The notes: generated from the sequence alone by a model not told the origin. A stretch of DNA of 64,000 nucleotides from Spongorhabdus nitratireducens (GCA_947387575.1 CANDOC010000003.1:372001-436000), one strand, 5' to 3'. Numbered from the stretch's first letter, positions 54,257 through 63,246 are shown. A program made the numbers and translations.

Positions 54257-55087
54257 TTATGCCCACTCGGACATCAGCACCCGCAACTTGTTGTGAGCCT
54301 GTTTCCGCAACTGACATACCCGGGCTTCTGTCAGCTCCAGCACTCTGGCGATCTCTTTCTGGTTCAGCTCATGCTCGTAGTACAGCGATAGCAACAGCTG
54401 CTCTCTTGACGGCAATTTGTGAATCGCTGTCGCCAGCGCCTTGGCTCTGCGAGACCGCATCAATGCCTGTAGCGATCCGTCTTCCGCGGTTACATCATCT
54501 GCCAGTGGCAGCTGATCACCCCGGTCTTCCATCAGAGTATCCAGACTCATCAGCCGGGCACTGTCCAGTCGCGAACAGATCCGCTGGTACTCATGCAAAT
54601 CCAGTTCCAACGCGGCTGCAATATTGCGTTCAGTTAATGCTTCTCCACGCTGTTCCAGCCGCTCCCTGACACGTCGGATTTCTGTCGCATGCCGTCTGAG
54701 TGTACGCGGACACCAATCATTGCGACGAAGTTCGTCAATCATCGCACCCCGCACCCGCTGCAGGGCAAAAGCTTCAAACGGTACGCCATCACTGGTGTCA
54801 TATCGGCGTGCCGCTTCCAGCAGGCCCATAAAGCCGGTCTGAATCAACTCATCCAGCTCTGCACCGCCGTCCAGCCGGTCATTCAGGTGCAGTGCAATCC
54901 GTTTGACCATATCGACATGTTCCAGTACACGTTGTTGTACCGGATCATTCTGGGCCTGGCGATAGGCAGACAGACCGGTTCTGGCTGATCGACAACTATT
55001 TCCGGTTCTGAAGCTTCCGGTGGCTATTCCGGCAGCCTGCTTTATATCCTGGCCTCTGGCGGTCTCTTGGCGTCTGGCGGCATACAT
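54257..55087 (-). CDS. fliA: Flagellar sigma factor FliA (sigma-28, LafS-like)
   Basis: 276 aa, about 35 residues longer than usual at the N-terminus (an Arg/Gly/Ala-rich extension). Region 2 reads ELDELIQTGFMGLLEAARRY and FEAFALQRVRGAMIDELRRNDWCPRTLRR; region 4 is LPSREQLLLSLYYEHELNQKEIARVLELTEARVCQL. It directs transcription of flagellin and late motility genes. It stands between fliL and motA, the laf order; in most polar clusters fliA lies with flhF/fleN and cheY. Confidence 0.93.
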   Translation of the reverse strand: MYAARRQETARGQDIKQAAGIATGSFRTGNSCRSARTGLSAYRQAQNDPVQQRVLEHVDMVKRIALHLNDRLDGGAELDELIQTGFMGLLEAARRYDTSDGVPFEAFALQRVRGAMIDELRRNDWCPRTLRRHATEIRRVRERLEQRGEALTERNIAAALELDLHEYQRICSRLDSARLMSLDTLMEDRGDQLPLADDVTAEDGSLQALMRSRRAKALATAIHKLPSREQLLLSLYYEHELNQKEIARVLELTEARVCQLRKQAHNKLRVLMSEWA

Positions 55088-55187
55088 AAACGACTACTCT
55101 CGTTTTTATTCCGAAAGTACTGCCCTGTTCAAGGGGTTGGAACAAGCAGTACTGTTCGCTATTGGCTGTTCAGTTGACCATTCAGGG

Positions 55188-55649
55188 CTACTGCACAACA
55201 AACTCGGTAAACAGGACATCACCGAGTGCCTGAAGCCCGGTATCTCTCAGCAATACTTCACGCAGCTCTTCAACGGTTTTACGTCGTATCATTTCAAAAC
55301 CGCCATCAGCCAGCAGGGTTTCGGCAGTTTCATTACGCAGCATGCTGATCACGGCATTACGAATCAGCGGCGTTTTCTTCTCAAACTGTTCATACAGGTT
55401 GGGATCACCGGTAACCAGTACCGGCGTTACCTTGAGATAACGGGTACTGCCACTGGCTCCCAGGTTGACGACAATGGGTGCCATTTCGTAGTACATGGGC
55501 TCCATCACAGCATCCGCTGTATCATCGGCTCCCATTCCCAGCCAGTCACAACCGCCAAGAAGCGGAACACTGAGTACCAGCATGACGGCCATGACAGCTG
55601 ACCGAGCCTTTCCCTGGATTTTCCCCTGGATCGTATGAATCTGTTTCAT
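55188..55649 (-). CDS. fliL: FliL-like flagellar basal-body protein with a lipobox
   Basis: 153 aa. The second half is a FliL domain (YYEMAPIVVNLGASGSTRYLKVTPVL, LIRNAVISMLRNETAETL, LREVLLRDTGL-like ending and the terminal VLFTEFVVQ). FliL supports the stator in the inner membrane. Unusually, the N-terminal hydrophobic segment ends in LLGGC (Cys34), a lipobox, so this protein may be a lipoprotein. The place behind fliK corresponds to lafF. Confidence 0.85.
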   Translation of the reverse strand: MKQIHTIQGKIQGKARSAVMAVMLVLSVPLLGGCDWLGMGADDTADAVMEPMYYEMAPIVVNLGASGSTRYLKVTPVLVTGDPNLYEQFEKKTPLIRNAVISMLRNETAETLLADGGFEMIRRKTVEELREVLLRDTGLQALGDVLFTEFVVQ

Positions 55650-55794
55650 TGTTCACTCTCTGCTTGCCATTAGCGGGGTCACCATTTTTTATTTCCCTGA
55701 GGATGTGACATCACCCTTTAATAGCTCTTTTCAGTACGTTGAATCAGGCTGCTTTCCACGCTCATGGCTGATTTTCAAGCTCATGGCTGTTTTC

Positions 55795-57264
55795 TCAAAC
55801 AAAAGCATCCAGCATATTCACTGAGTTCAACGACGACATATGGCCTGACAGTGTCGCCTCACTTGTTGCTTCACCATCCATGGACAGGTCTTCTCCTGCA
55901 CCATAGCTACCGGGCTTTTTCACAGCACCGCCAGCAAAATACTCATCCTGATGTTGCTGGGCATCACCACCCTGCTGTCCGGTTTCGACATCAACATTCA
56001 CCAGATTCAGACCCTGCTCTCCGAGCGAAGTCCGCAGCTGGTCAAAGCGTGATTCAATGATGTCCCGGACCGGCATCACCGTGGTATGAAACCTCACACT
56101 TAACTCATCACCGTTCAGTGATACCTTGATACCCAGTCTGCCCAGCTCCGGCGGATCCAGCCTAATTTTGGCTTCCTGCTGGCCTTTGCTGGCCATCATT
56201 ACCAAGCGCTCACCCATCGCTTCACTCCAGCGTGCCATATCACCATTCATGGCAAACGACTGAGGTGTTGGAATAACTGACTGCTGTACTTGCGGTGCAG
56301 GTGACAGGGCACTGTTCAATTGGGCAGGTGATGCGGAAGAAACGGACTGTGTCGCACCGGAAGAGACTGCATGTGATGGTGCTGACAGATCAGAAGCTGC
56401 TGCCATTTTGGTCAGCTGCAAATTCAGGTAATCCGATGTCACCGGGCGGGAGGCTGTTGCTCCAGCCAGCATTCGGGAGAAGACCTCGTCTTTTTGTTCC
56501 CTTCGATCCAGTGCCGGTAGGGCATTTCTGGATTCACCAGGTTCACGGGTAGTGAGTCGTTCCTCAAGAGACAAATCTTCGGCATCCAGACCCGGCGCCA
56601 GCAATATGTCATCGGCACTCTCAGCCGGCATCATCGTTCCTGAGGGATAAATACCTGCCTGCAGCATATTTTGCTGAGTTCGCTGCTCAGTAGCCTGCAT
56701 GGCAGCATTGATGCTCATACCCTCACGAGCTCCAACCAATGCAGCCTCAATGGCGGGTCCCAGCTTGGGGACCGAAAGCACAGCTTGTTCCATGGCCACC
56801 TGAGCACTCACCGATTGGATAACGCCAGCAGGAAATGTTGTTGGCAAACCATTACTGTCATCACTTCCGGACTGACTGCCAGGTTGCTGAGAATGGGGTT
56901 CTTGTGTCCACAGGTTAATGAGTGATGCAATGACCATTCCTGCAGTTTCTGCATCTTCTGAAAGCTCAGAATGACTCTCTTCTTCAGCAGCCAACTGCAA
57001 ATAGTTTTCAAACTGTACTTTCAGCTGTTCCAGCGCTTCCGGATCCAGCTGTGAGAAAGGGTTTCCTCCAGTTTCCGGAAATACAGTATCAAACTGTTGT
57101 TTAGCTGCATCTTTAGCAACAGCCATCGCAACATTGAAATCTGCAGGCTTGCCCTCGGCTGTATTGTTCAGTTGTGTATGGACCAGACCATTATTAGATC
57201 CATTGGAACCCGAGTGATCTGCAGCTGAAGGGGAGAGCTGCAAAAGATTTCCCATGCTGGCCAT
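55795..57264 (-). CDS. fliK: Flagellar hook-length control protein FliK
   Basis: 489 aa. The long, poorly conserved Gln/Ser/Ala-rich N-terminal part is followed by a C-terminal Flg_hook domain (WSEAMGERLVMMASKGQQEA, IRLDPPELGRLGIKVSLNGD and VMPVRDIIESRFDQLRTSLG). FliK measures the hook and switches export specificity. Its ATG overlaps the stop of the fliT-like gene. Corresponds to lafE. Confidence 0.9.
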   Translation of the reverse strand: MASMGNLLQLSPSAADHSGSNGSNNGLVHTQLNNTAEGKPADFNVAMAVAKDAAKQQFDTVFPETGGNPFSQLDPEALEQLKVQFENYLQLAAEEESHSELSEDAETAGMVIASLINLWTQEPHSQQPGSQSGSDDSNGLPTTFPAGVIQSVSAQVAMEQAVLSVPKLGPAIEAALVGAREGMSINAAMQATEQRTQQNMLQAGIYPSGTMMPAESADDILLAPGLDAEDLSLEERLTTREPGESRNALPALDRREQKDEVFSRMLAGATASRPVTSDYLNLQLTKMAAASDLSAPSHAVSSGATQSVSSASPAQLNSALSPAPQVQQSVIPTPQSFAMNGDMARWSEAMGERLVMMASKGQQEAKIRLDPPELGRLGIKVSLNGDELSVRFHTTVMPVRDIIESRFDQLRTSLGEQGLNLVNVDVETGQQGGDAQQHQDEYFAGGAVKKPGSYGAGEDLSMDGEATSEATLSGHMSSLNSVNMLDAFV

Positions 57265-57614
57265 CAGCGATTTCCTCCTGCCAGCATGCCGTCCCTGTAT
57301 GCAGCCATGGCATGTTGTGCATGCCGTATACTGCCGAGTTTCTGCTTCAGCTGTTCACGCTCACGATTGCAGTCGTTTATCACTGAACGATACTCAGTCA
57401 TCAGCTGATCGATCAAAGCTTGTAGAGATGCGGGAAGCGGATCACTGGCAGTGTTCATTTTCAACTGACCCAAGCATTGGTTGATTCGATCATCAATGCC
57501 GGGCAGGACATCCCACCGGTTGTTCTTATGCGCCTGTCGCAAAGCCAGCAAACATTTGGACAGCATTTGTTGCTGCTGGGCTAACTGCACTGATTGCGAC
57601 TGCGGTTCAGCCAT
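57264..57614 (-). CDS. FliT-like flagellar chaperone
   Basis: 116 aa from the ATG at 57614 (MAEPQSQSVQLAQQQQMLSK), overlapping the fliS stop by eight bases. It is almost wholly helical and shows no catalytic motif. Size, helix content and position between fliS and fliK match FliT/LafD, a FliD chaperone. Assigned mainly by position; sequence similarity cannot be judged by eye. Confidence 0.65.
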   Translation of the reverse strand: MAEPQSQSVQLAQQQQMLSKCLLALRQAHKNNRWDVLPGIDDRINQCLGQLKMNTASDPLPASLQALIDQLMTEYRSVINDCNREREQLKQKLGSIRHAQHAMAAYRDGMLAGGNR

Positions 57615-57999
57615 GCAGGGACGCCTCCAGCTGATCCCAGCCAGACTTGATTTCAACCAGAATACCGGAAACCTCATCCAGGATTTCCGGTTCATTCGTC
57701 AAATTGGCCTTGGTAATCCGCTCACTGCAGTATTGATAAAGACTGGCCAGATTACCGGCAACCTCACCACCGTCATCCAGATCAAGACCGGTACGCAGTG
57801 CTGCCAGAATATCCAGGCATTTGCCAAGACTAATCCCTTTGAGGCTATAGTCCTTACGTTCCATTGCACCACGGCTGCGAGCAATGTTATCCAGAAGTGC
57901 TTCAAACAACATTTGTACCAGCCGATAAGGACTGGCTACTTCTGCCTGAGTCGCCGCATTATTGTTTTGATAGGCATTCAGAGCCTGCATGTTTCTCAT
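57607..57999 (-). CDS. fliS: Flagellin export chaperone FliS
   Basis: 130 aa. The N-terminus MRNMQALNAYQNNNAATQAEVASPYRL and the helix LVQMLFEALLDNIARSRGAME, then GKCLDILAALRTGLDLD and LASLYQYC, are the FliS signatures. It caps flagellin C-termini before export. Located directly behind fliD. Corresponds to lafC. Confidence 0.95.
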   Translation of the reverse strand: MRNMQALNAYQNNNAATQAEVASPYRLVQMLFEALLDNIARSRGAMERKDYSLKGISLGKCLDILAALRTGLDLDDGGEVAGNLASLYQYCSERITKANLTNEPEILDEVSGILVEIKSGWDQLEASLHG

Positions 58000-58015
58000 T
58001 GGGCACTACTCAAAA

Positions 58016-59395
58016 TCAGGTTCGAGGAACAGTATTCAGGGAATTCATTGATTGCATGGTCTGGTTCATCTTTGAAACAGCCAGATCCAGCTGAACCAGC
58101 TGTGACCGGTATCGTTTATCCAGCTGCTTCTGACGATCATTCAGACCTTTCCAGTCATCTTTGATATCTTTCAATTCATCATTAAGGGAATCGACACGTT
58201 TCTCGATCAATCCCTTGGAACTGTCAGTAGATTTGTCGCTTGAATCATCACTGGAGCTTTTACCGAGATAGACGTCCATCACGTCCTGCATTTCGGAGAA
58301 AAGTCCTTTCTCACCGGTAAAAATCGCTGCGACATCATCTGGATTGTCTTCCAGCGCTTTCTTCAGATCGGCTTTATCAAGCTTTAACTGACCATTGATA
58401 TCTGTGGTAATACCAAGATCTGTCAGCTTTTTTAAATCTGCGCTGCCCAGGGGACTGGTAAATGTACTCATTTCCGTTCTGAGCTGACGCTGCAGATTGG
58501 TTACCATGGTGTCGCCGGCAAGAGGTGGACGGGTCTGACCCACAACAGACTTGGTCAGCGTACCGACATCTTTCATCAGCGTATTGTAGGCTTCGACGAA
58601 GCCTTCGATTGATTTGGACATCTTGTCGGTGTCCGCTTCAATCGTAAATCGGTAGGCTTTGCTGGTATCAACATCCTTGAGATTGATAGTCATGCCGGGA
58701 ATGGCATCATCAACCTTGTTGTCCGGGCTGGTGATTTCAATACCATCAAGAAAAAACACCGCATTCTGCGCCGCATCCTTTTTAGCCGGAGCCAGATCGG
58801 CTCCATCCTTCTTGACGTTAAAGCCGTAATCTTCTCCGGTTTTACTGGAAGTCAGGGACAGGTATGCACCATCCTTGGCATTGACCAGGTTAGCCTTGAC
58901 CCCGGTGTTGTCCGGATGGTTATTGATTTTTTCAACAACCTTGTCGAGAGGCGTGTCTTCATCCAGCTCAATCTCAAAACTTTTACCATTCTGTTCAATG
59001 GTATATGTGCCGGAAGCCACCTTGGGCGGATCATCTGAACCCGGAGCAGGAGCGATCGTTGCAAAGGTTTGTTTTTCAGCCGTTGCCAGCTTGTTAACCT
59101 GCAGATTGTAGGTGCCGGGAACTACGCCTTCATCCGTTGTGACCGAAAAATAATCTTCAGCATCAGTACCGTAATTCACTTTCATCGAGCCGAATTTTTC
59201 CGGCTCCTGCAGCGGTTTTATCGCGTCGAAAAAAGTCTGGAGCGATTTTTCCAGCTGACTGATGGCTGCCAGCTCGGTATTAATTTCATTTTCTTTACGC
59301 TGCAACTGATTCTGCTTGGGCTGTAAATCCGACTGCACCATGACCTGAACCATCTGGTCAATATTCAGCCCGGTACCCAATCCAACAGACGACAT
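58016..59395 (-). CDS. fliD: Flagellar filament cap protein FliD
   Basis: 459 aa. The N-terminus MSSVGLGTGLNIDQMVQVMV and the coiled-coil start, the FliD_N segment with YSVTTDEGVVPGTYNLQV and LASLTSSKTGEDYGF-like blocks, and the C-terminal coiled coil (VDSLNDELKDIKDDWKGLND) are typical. The start follows GGGAG by eight bases. It caps the growing filament. Corresponds to lafB. Confidence 0.95.
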   Translation of the reverse strand: MSSVGLGTGLNIDQMVQVMVQSDLQPKQNQLQRKENEINTELAAISQLEKSLQTFFDAIKPLQEPEKFGSMKVNYGTDAEDYFSVTTDEGVVPGTYNLQVNKLATAEKQTFATIAPAPGSDDPPKVASGTYTIEQNGKSFEIELDEDTPLDKVVEKINNHPDNTGVKANLVNAKDGAYLSLTSSKTGEDYGFNVKKDGADLAPAKKDAAQNAVFFLDGIEITSPDNKVDDAIPGMTINLKDVDTSKAYRFTIEADTDKMSKSIEGFVEAYNTLMKDVGTLTKSVVGQTRPPLAGDTMVTNLQRQLRTEMSTFTSPLGSADLKKLTDLGITTDINGQLKLDKADLKKALEDNPDDVAAIFTGEKGLFSEMQDVMDVYLGKSSSDDSSDKSTDSSKGLIEKRVDSLNDELKDIKDDWKGLNDRQKQLDKRYRSQLVQLDLAVSKMNQTMQSMNSLNTVPRT

Positions 59396-59735
59396 AAACT
59401 GACTCCCTACTTCTGCCTACAGCTTCCGTTTCCTGCTTAAATTTCCGCTCTTTCCCGCTACAGTCATGGGATTAAAGAAAACAGCCATGAAGCAGTACAA
59501 AAATGCCGGATTACACCCATACAAAGCAATGAATGTGCCATTCGCTGTATACAACTAACGATTCAGATCACGAAAAGGTGATAAAAAGAAGGGGAAAACA
59601 GGAGATAGGCGCAAGCAAATACAACATAATTTGTACGACAGCGCTTGCTTTTCAGTGATGACGCGCGCCTTGATTTCAGCCAAAAATCAAGGCGGTATTT
59701 ATGAATAGTTATTCATAAATTCAAACAGCAACCAC
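59396..59735. other. 340-bp gap between flaG and fliD with two hairpins
   Basis: No gene seen. It should contain the fliD promoter. Two hairpins lie near the flaG end: an 11-bp perfect palindrome arm pair ATTTATGAATA/TATTCATAAAT (59697-59707 and 59710-59720) and GCCTTGATTT/AAATCAAGGC (59667-59676 and 59684-59693). Neither has a T-tract. Confidence 0.6.
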
Positions 59736-60086
59736 TCAGGCTTCTGCAAGGTAACCTCCATCATAGTCATTCAGCATATCCATAGCTTGCTCAGCGCTGA
59801 TCCGACGAATAAAACGTCCTTCAGAATCTTTCAGATCAATAATAACCTGGCCCTGCATCCGGCTTGGTTCACAGTACAAACCGATCTCGTCCATCAGGTG
59901 CTGTAGCTTCTTCAGCAGCCCATCAAACGCAGGGAAATTTTTTTCCCCTTCCGCTAAGGAGTGATTTTCACGCTCATTTTCTGCATTTATCGCAGCCATT
60001 CTCACAGCAGGGGCCACTGGCTCGATTCGACCGTAATCGGAGTCAGTTCCGGACACCAGCGTTTTACTCGAAAGAAATTGGAACAT
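59736..60086 (-). CDS. flaG: FlaG-like flagellar protein
   Basis: 116 aa from ATG 60086 (MFQFLSSKTLVSG), chosen for its GGAGA site five bases ahead. The C-terminal half contains LQHLMDEIGLYCEPSRMQGQ... and VIIDLKDSEGRFIRRISAEQ, the FlaG-domain pattern (V-x-V-x-D-x-x-T-G-x-x-I-R-x-I-P). FlaG proteins influence filament length. Located between flagellin and fliD, as in many polar clusters; it has no equivalent in the Vibrio laf set. Confidence 0.85.
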   Translation of the reverse strand: MFQFLSSKTLVSGTDSDYGRIEPVAPAVRMAAINAENERENHSLAEGEKNFPAFDGLLKKLQHLMDEIGLYCEPSRMQGQVIIDLKDSEGRFIRRISAEQAMDMLNDYDGGYLAEA

Positions 60087-60138
60087 GTTTATCTCCGTTT
60101 TTTTGGCGAATGTGTTCTCTGTATCGGGAAAAAATTGT

Positions 60139-60250
60139 CCTGCTTTCGGAAAAAGCAGGGATGCAGGCAAAAAGACGTAAAAAGCACTGCACCCCTGTAT
60201 TCAACAAAAGCGGGAATGCAGGCAAAAAGACGTAAAAAGCACTGCATTCC
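60139..60250. repeat. Two direct copies of a palindromic element upstream of flaG
   Basis: A 31-base core (ATGCAGGCAAAAAGACGTAA...GCACTGCA) is identical at 60161-60191 and 60216-60246, period 55. Each copy has inverted ends: GGAATGCA/TGCATTCC in the second, and CAGGGATGCA/TGCACCCCTG (one mismatch) in the first. A further hairpin, CCTGCTTT/AAAGCAGG, lies at 60139-60159. The structure resembles a REP-type element. Confidence 0.75.
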
Positions 60251-60468
60251 CTTTAAAACTTTCAGCGGCTCAATCCTGAAAACCACCGATTTCTTCCACT
60301 CTTACATATGTGCAACTTGCGTACCAACTTTAGCGGAAATATGGCTGAAAGCCGCACCACACAAGGAACCTTAAAACAGCAAAATACAAAACATTAGTCG
60401 TCTATTTTAGCGAAAAATTAAATTTTTACTGCGAAAAAGGATAAAAATTTTTGGCGCATACAAAAAGC

Positions 60469-60517
60469 GGTGAACGGTGAACGGTGAACGGTGAACGGTG
60501 AACGGTGAACGGTGAAC
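60469..60517. repeat. Tandem heptamer array GGTGAAC x7
   Basis: Seven exact copies of GGTGAAC, period 7, in the gap between flaG and the flagellin terminator. The copies are uniform and lie outside any coding sequence. Confidence 0.95.
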
Positions 60518-60646
60518 GGATTTTCAGTATGAGAGCAGCGCAGGGGTTTAGTAACACTCAGGGGAAAACAAGTATCCAGTGGATTTGGATATGTAGCTGG
60601 AGGAAAGCTCTGAAAGAAGATGGGCTAAGAATACAACGCCTCATAT

Positions 60647-60688
60647 AAAAAAACGGGGAATAGCATCCTCATGCTATTCCCCGTTTTT
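60647..60688 (-). terminator. Flagellin Rho-independent terminator
   Basis: Stem AACGGGGAATAGCA/TGCTATTCCCCGTT with a six-base loop and T-tract on the minus strand, 25 bases beyond the flagellin stop codon. One of the strongest terminators in the window. Confidence 0.93.
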
Positions 60689-60712
60689 CATTCACCCGAA
60701 GGCGAATCAGAT

Positions 60713-61828
60713 TTAACCCAGCAGCTGAGCAGCATACTGTGGCATTTGCTTGGCCTGGGCCAGAACAGTATTACCTGCTTGTAGCATCATCTGGTTTTTG
60801 GTCATTTCGGTGGTTTCCTTGGCGAAGTCCGCATCGGTAATCCGGCTTTTGGACGTCGTCAGATTTTCCTGGGTGTTCTGCAGGTTATTGACTGTGTGCT
60901 CCAGACGGTTCTGGGCTGCACCCAGCTCTGCACGCTGCTTGTCTACCTGAGGCAAGGCACCATCCAGCACCTTGGTTGCCTGCATTGCGCCGGCACGGGT
61001 ACTGATATCAATCTCCTCCAGAGATTTCTCAACTGCATCGGCTGAAACCGTTTGCGTACCTGGCGTTGTGGTATTCAGCTCCATGCCTGGTGTAGCTGCA
61101 ATATCAACACCAACCAGCTCCATCTTCACCGGAGATCCTTTCAGCTCAGCACTTATTCCCAGGCGCTTCATATTTGGATCATTATTGATCGTATCAATGA
61201 CTTCCTGATTGGTACTTGCACCACTTAAGTCAACAGTCACCGGCTTTACAGGGTTCCCTGCAGATAGTTTTAAATGAGTCGCTGAACCAAGACTTCCAGC
61301 TTCGAACTCCCCACCTTTCAGATCACCTTTGAGTGCGGAAGCACTCAAATCAGTAAACGACATATTCATCGTTTGACCCGCATCCACACCTACCTGGAAG
61401 CTCAGTGTCTGATCTTTGCTCATTACCGGGATACCGGCATATTCGGTTCTGGAAATGGTATCAACCTGATCGGTCAGGTGAGCCATTTCCGCCTGCAGGG
61501 CCGAACGATCCTGGGAGTTGTTGGTATCGTTAGCCGCCTGAAGAGAGAGGTCACGCATCCGGTTCAGCACACCGGTCGTTTCACCCATTGCACCTTCTGC
61601 GGTCTGGGCCATGGAGATAGCATCATTGGCATTGCGCATGGCCACATCCATTGCACCGATATCGGTGGTCATGCGACTGGCAACCTGCATGCCTGCCGCA
61701 TCGTCTGCAGCAGAATTAATACGCAGCCCAGTGGTCAGACGCTGCATGCTGGTTGTCAGATTATTCTGGGCCTTGGCCAGCTGATTCTGAGCCAGCATGG
61801 CTGATGTGTTGGTTTGAGTTGACAGCAT
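60713..61828 (-). CDS. Flagellin (LafA-like)
   Basis: 371 aa from ATG 61828; an ATG nine bases upstream is directly against the AAGGA site, so the second fits better and also matches the family's length. The N-terminal D0/D1 (QRLTTGLRINSAADDAAGMQ) and the C-terminal D1/D0 (QNRLEHTVNNLQNTQENLTT, ending YAAQLLG) are well conserved, while the middle is variable. The end of the filament-forming helices resembles lateral flagellins (INSAADDAAGLQ-type). Strong terminator behind it. Confidence 0.95.
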   Translation of the reverse strand: MLSTQTNTSAMLAQNQLAKAQNNLTTSMQRLTTGLRINSAADDAAGMQVASRMTTDIGAMDVAMRNANDAISMAQTAEGAMGETTGVLNRMRDLSLQAANDTNNSQDRSALQAEMAHLTDQVDTISRTEYAGIPVMSKDQTLSFQVGVDAGQTMNMSFTDLSASALKGDLKGGEFEAGSLGSATHLKLSAGNPVKPVTVDLSGASTNQEVIDTINNDPNMKRLGISAELKGSPVKMELVGVDIAATPGMELNTTTPGTQTVSADAVEKSLEEIDISTRAGAMQATKVLDGALPQVDKQRAELGAAQNRLEHTVNNLQNTQENLTTSKSRITDADFAKETTEMTKNQMMLQAGNTVLAQAKQMPQYAAQLLG

Positions 61829-61996
61829 CAGTGACATTCCTTCGTATCATGTTCACTGCTGTTGCTACCGATCACAATGGGGTCGCCGGCTTCTGAACAG
61901 CAGTAACTGAAATGTTTTCTGCGTCAGTAGTCGTTCACATTCAGAAAAAGTTAAATTTTATTTTGCTGAATCTCTTGCCTGCGCCAACTCTGGCTA

Positions 61997-63070
61997 TTAA
62001 TCGAGCAGATCAGGAGCATGTTCCGGCATCTGCTCTGCCTGGACCTCAAGCATTTGATCCAGCTCGAGCATCAGCTTCCGTGTTCGAATAGCGGCTTCCC
62101 AGGACAGGGGAATGTCCTGATCCGGCCCGATCGATACTACCGGCCAGGCCTCTCCCAACTGTTGCCCGGTCAGAACTGACTCCAGTTGAGCCTGGACCGC
62201 TGCCAGATTAGCCCGCTCAGCATCAACCTGAAGCAACGCATCATCCAGAATTCTGGCCGCTATATGACCACCGATAGGTGTAGAGATATCCATATCCACA
62301 ATAGACATCGGTTGCACCTGACCATTCACACTTGAGCCTGCAGTAAATGTCAGATTTTCGACGGGATCACCGACCAACAGTACCCGACCATCTTTATTGC
62401 GACCAATAAATACATCGTCCTCAAATTCAAGCTCGGCAATAACCTGCTCATCCAGCAGGGAACCATCAAATGCCAACGTCTGAGGCTGCTGCTCAGGTCC
62501 CGATACGGTGATTTCTACGATGTTGTCATCAAGTTGTTCTGACAGGTCAACCATTGCAATGTCACCACCCAGCGCCGCTGCACTGAGATCTCCGACACTC
62601 ATGGTAATCTTGCTGTCATCATCCGGCCCGGTTTGAAAACTCAAATCCGAAACCGAACCTTTGAGTACATTCAGCCCCTCAAACCGGGTTTCCTCAACAG
62701 TTTTATCAATCTCGGCGACCAGCTGCTGCGCCTCACTTTGAAGACCTTCCCGTTCCTCTTCTGTTAACAGACCTCTGGCAGATTGCTTTGACAAATGCTT
62801 CAGTCGGTTCAGTAAATTACGGGTTTTGACCATCGCACTTTCAGCCATCTGCGCCAACACTGCGGCATCATTGATATGACGCATGGCTTCACTGCCGCTG
62901 TCTGTTACCGGGCGCCCGGACAGCTTGGGCTCAGGTGTATCTTTCAATGCTTCACTAACAGCCAGACGAGCACTGTCGATCATCAATTTACCGGCCAATT
63001 GAGACTGGGACATTTGCCCTGTCGTACCCGCCTGGGCAAATGGAGCAGACACACTATTTACAACCGGCAT
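61997..63070 (-). CDS. Degenerate flagellin-like protein
   Basis: 357 aa if begun at ATG 63070, which has GGGG about ten bases ahead; ATG 63127 and TTG 63151 would add 19 and 27 residues and a basic-hydrophobic lead that looks like a signal peptide. The flagellin pattern is still visible: FEGLNVLKG, VSDLSFQTG and MSVGDLSAAALGGD match the neighbouring flagellin, as do DALLQVDAERANLAAVQAQLE and the final AEQMPEHAPDLLD. But the N-terminal RLTTGLRINSAADDAAG and the C-terminal NLTTSKSRITDADFAKE are gone or rewritten. It may be a decaying copy, or a specialised filament or junction protein. Confidence 0.7.
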   Translation of the reverse strand: MPVVNSVSAPFAQAGTTGQMSQSQLAGKLMIDSARLAVSEALKDTPEPKLSGRPVTDSGSEAMRHINDAAVLAQMAESAMVKTRNLLNRLKHLSKQSARGLLTEEEREGLQSEAQQLVAEIDKTVEETRFEGLNVLKGSVSDLSFQTGPDDDSKITMSVGDLSAAALGGDIAMVDLSEQLDDNIVEITVSGPEQQPQTLAFDGSLLDEQVIAELEFEDDVFIGRNKDGRVLLVGDPVENLTFTAGSSVNGQVQPMSIVDMDISTPIGGHIAARILDDALLQVDAERANLAAVQAQLESVLTGQQLGEAWPVVSIGPDQDIPLSWEAAIRTRKLMLELDQMLEVQAEQMPEHAPDLLD

Positions 63071-63246
63071 AAAAAATAACCCCAAATATCTTCGCCGAAA
63101 CCTGCCGCGCTTACCGACAACCGTCATCTTTTTTTTAAGGAAATTATCCAAAGTTTTTGTGTAAGTATTGTTTTAGTTGCCTGATTTTATATTCAGCGGG
63201 TCGTTTTAGACAAAAAAAGTGTGGTTTGGGGAGGGAATCAGTCAAT

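Larger units (their letters stand above)
60087..60646. other. Repeat-rich gap between flaG and the flagellin terminator
   Basis: About 560 bases without a supported gene. It contains the palindromic direct repeats (60139-60250) and the heptamer array (60469-60517) listed separately. It must hold the flaG promoter. I found no clear sigma-28 -10 box (GCCGATAA). Confidence 0.6.

Noticed and set aside
61829..61990. Sigma-28 promoter ahead of the flagellin gene
   Set aside because: No convincing TAAAGTTT-N11-GCCGATAA pair on the minus strand; the promoter may use a divergent consensus that I cannot recognise.
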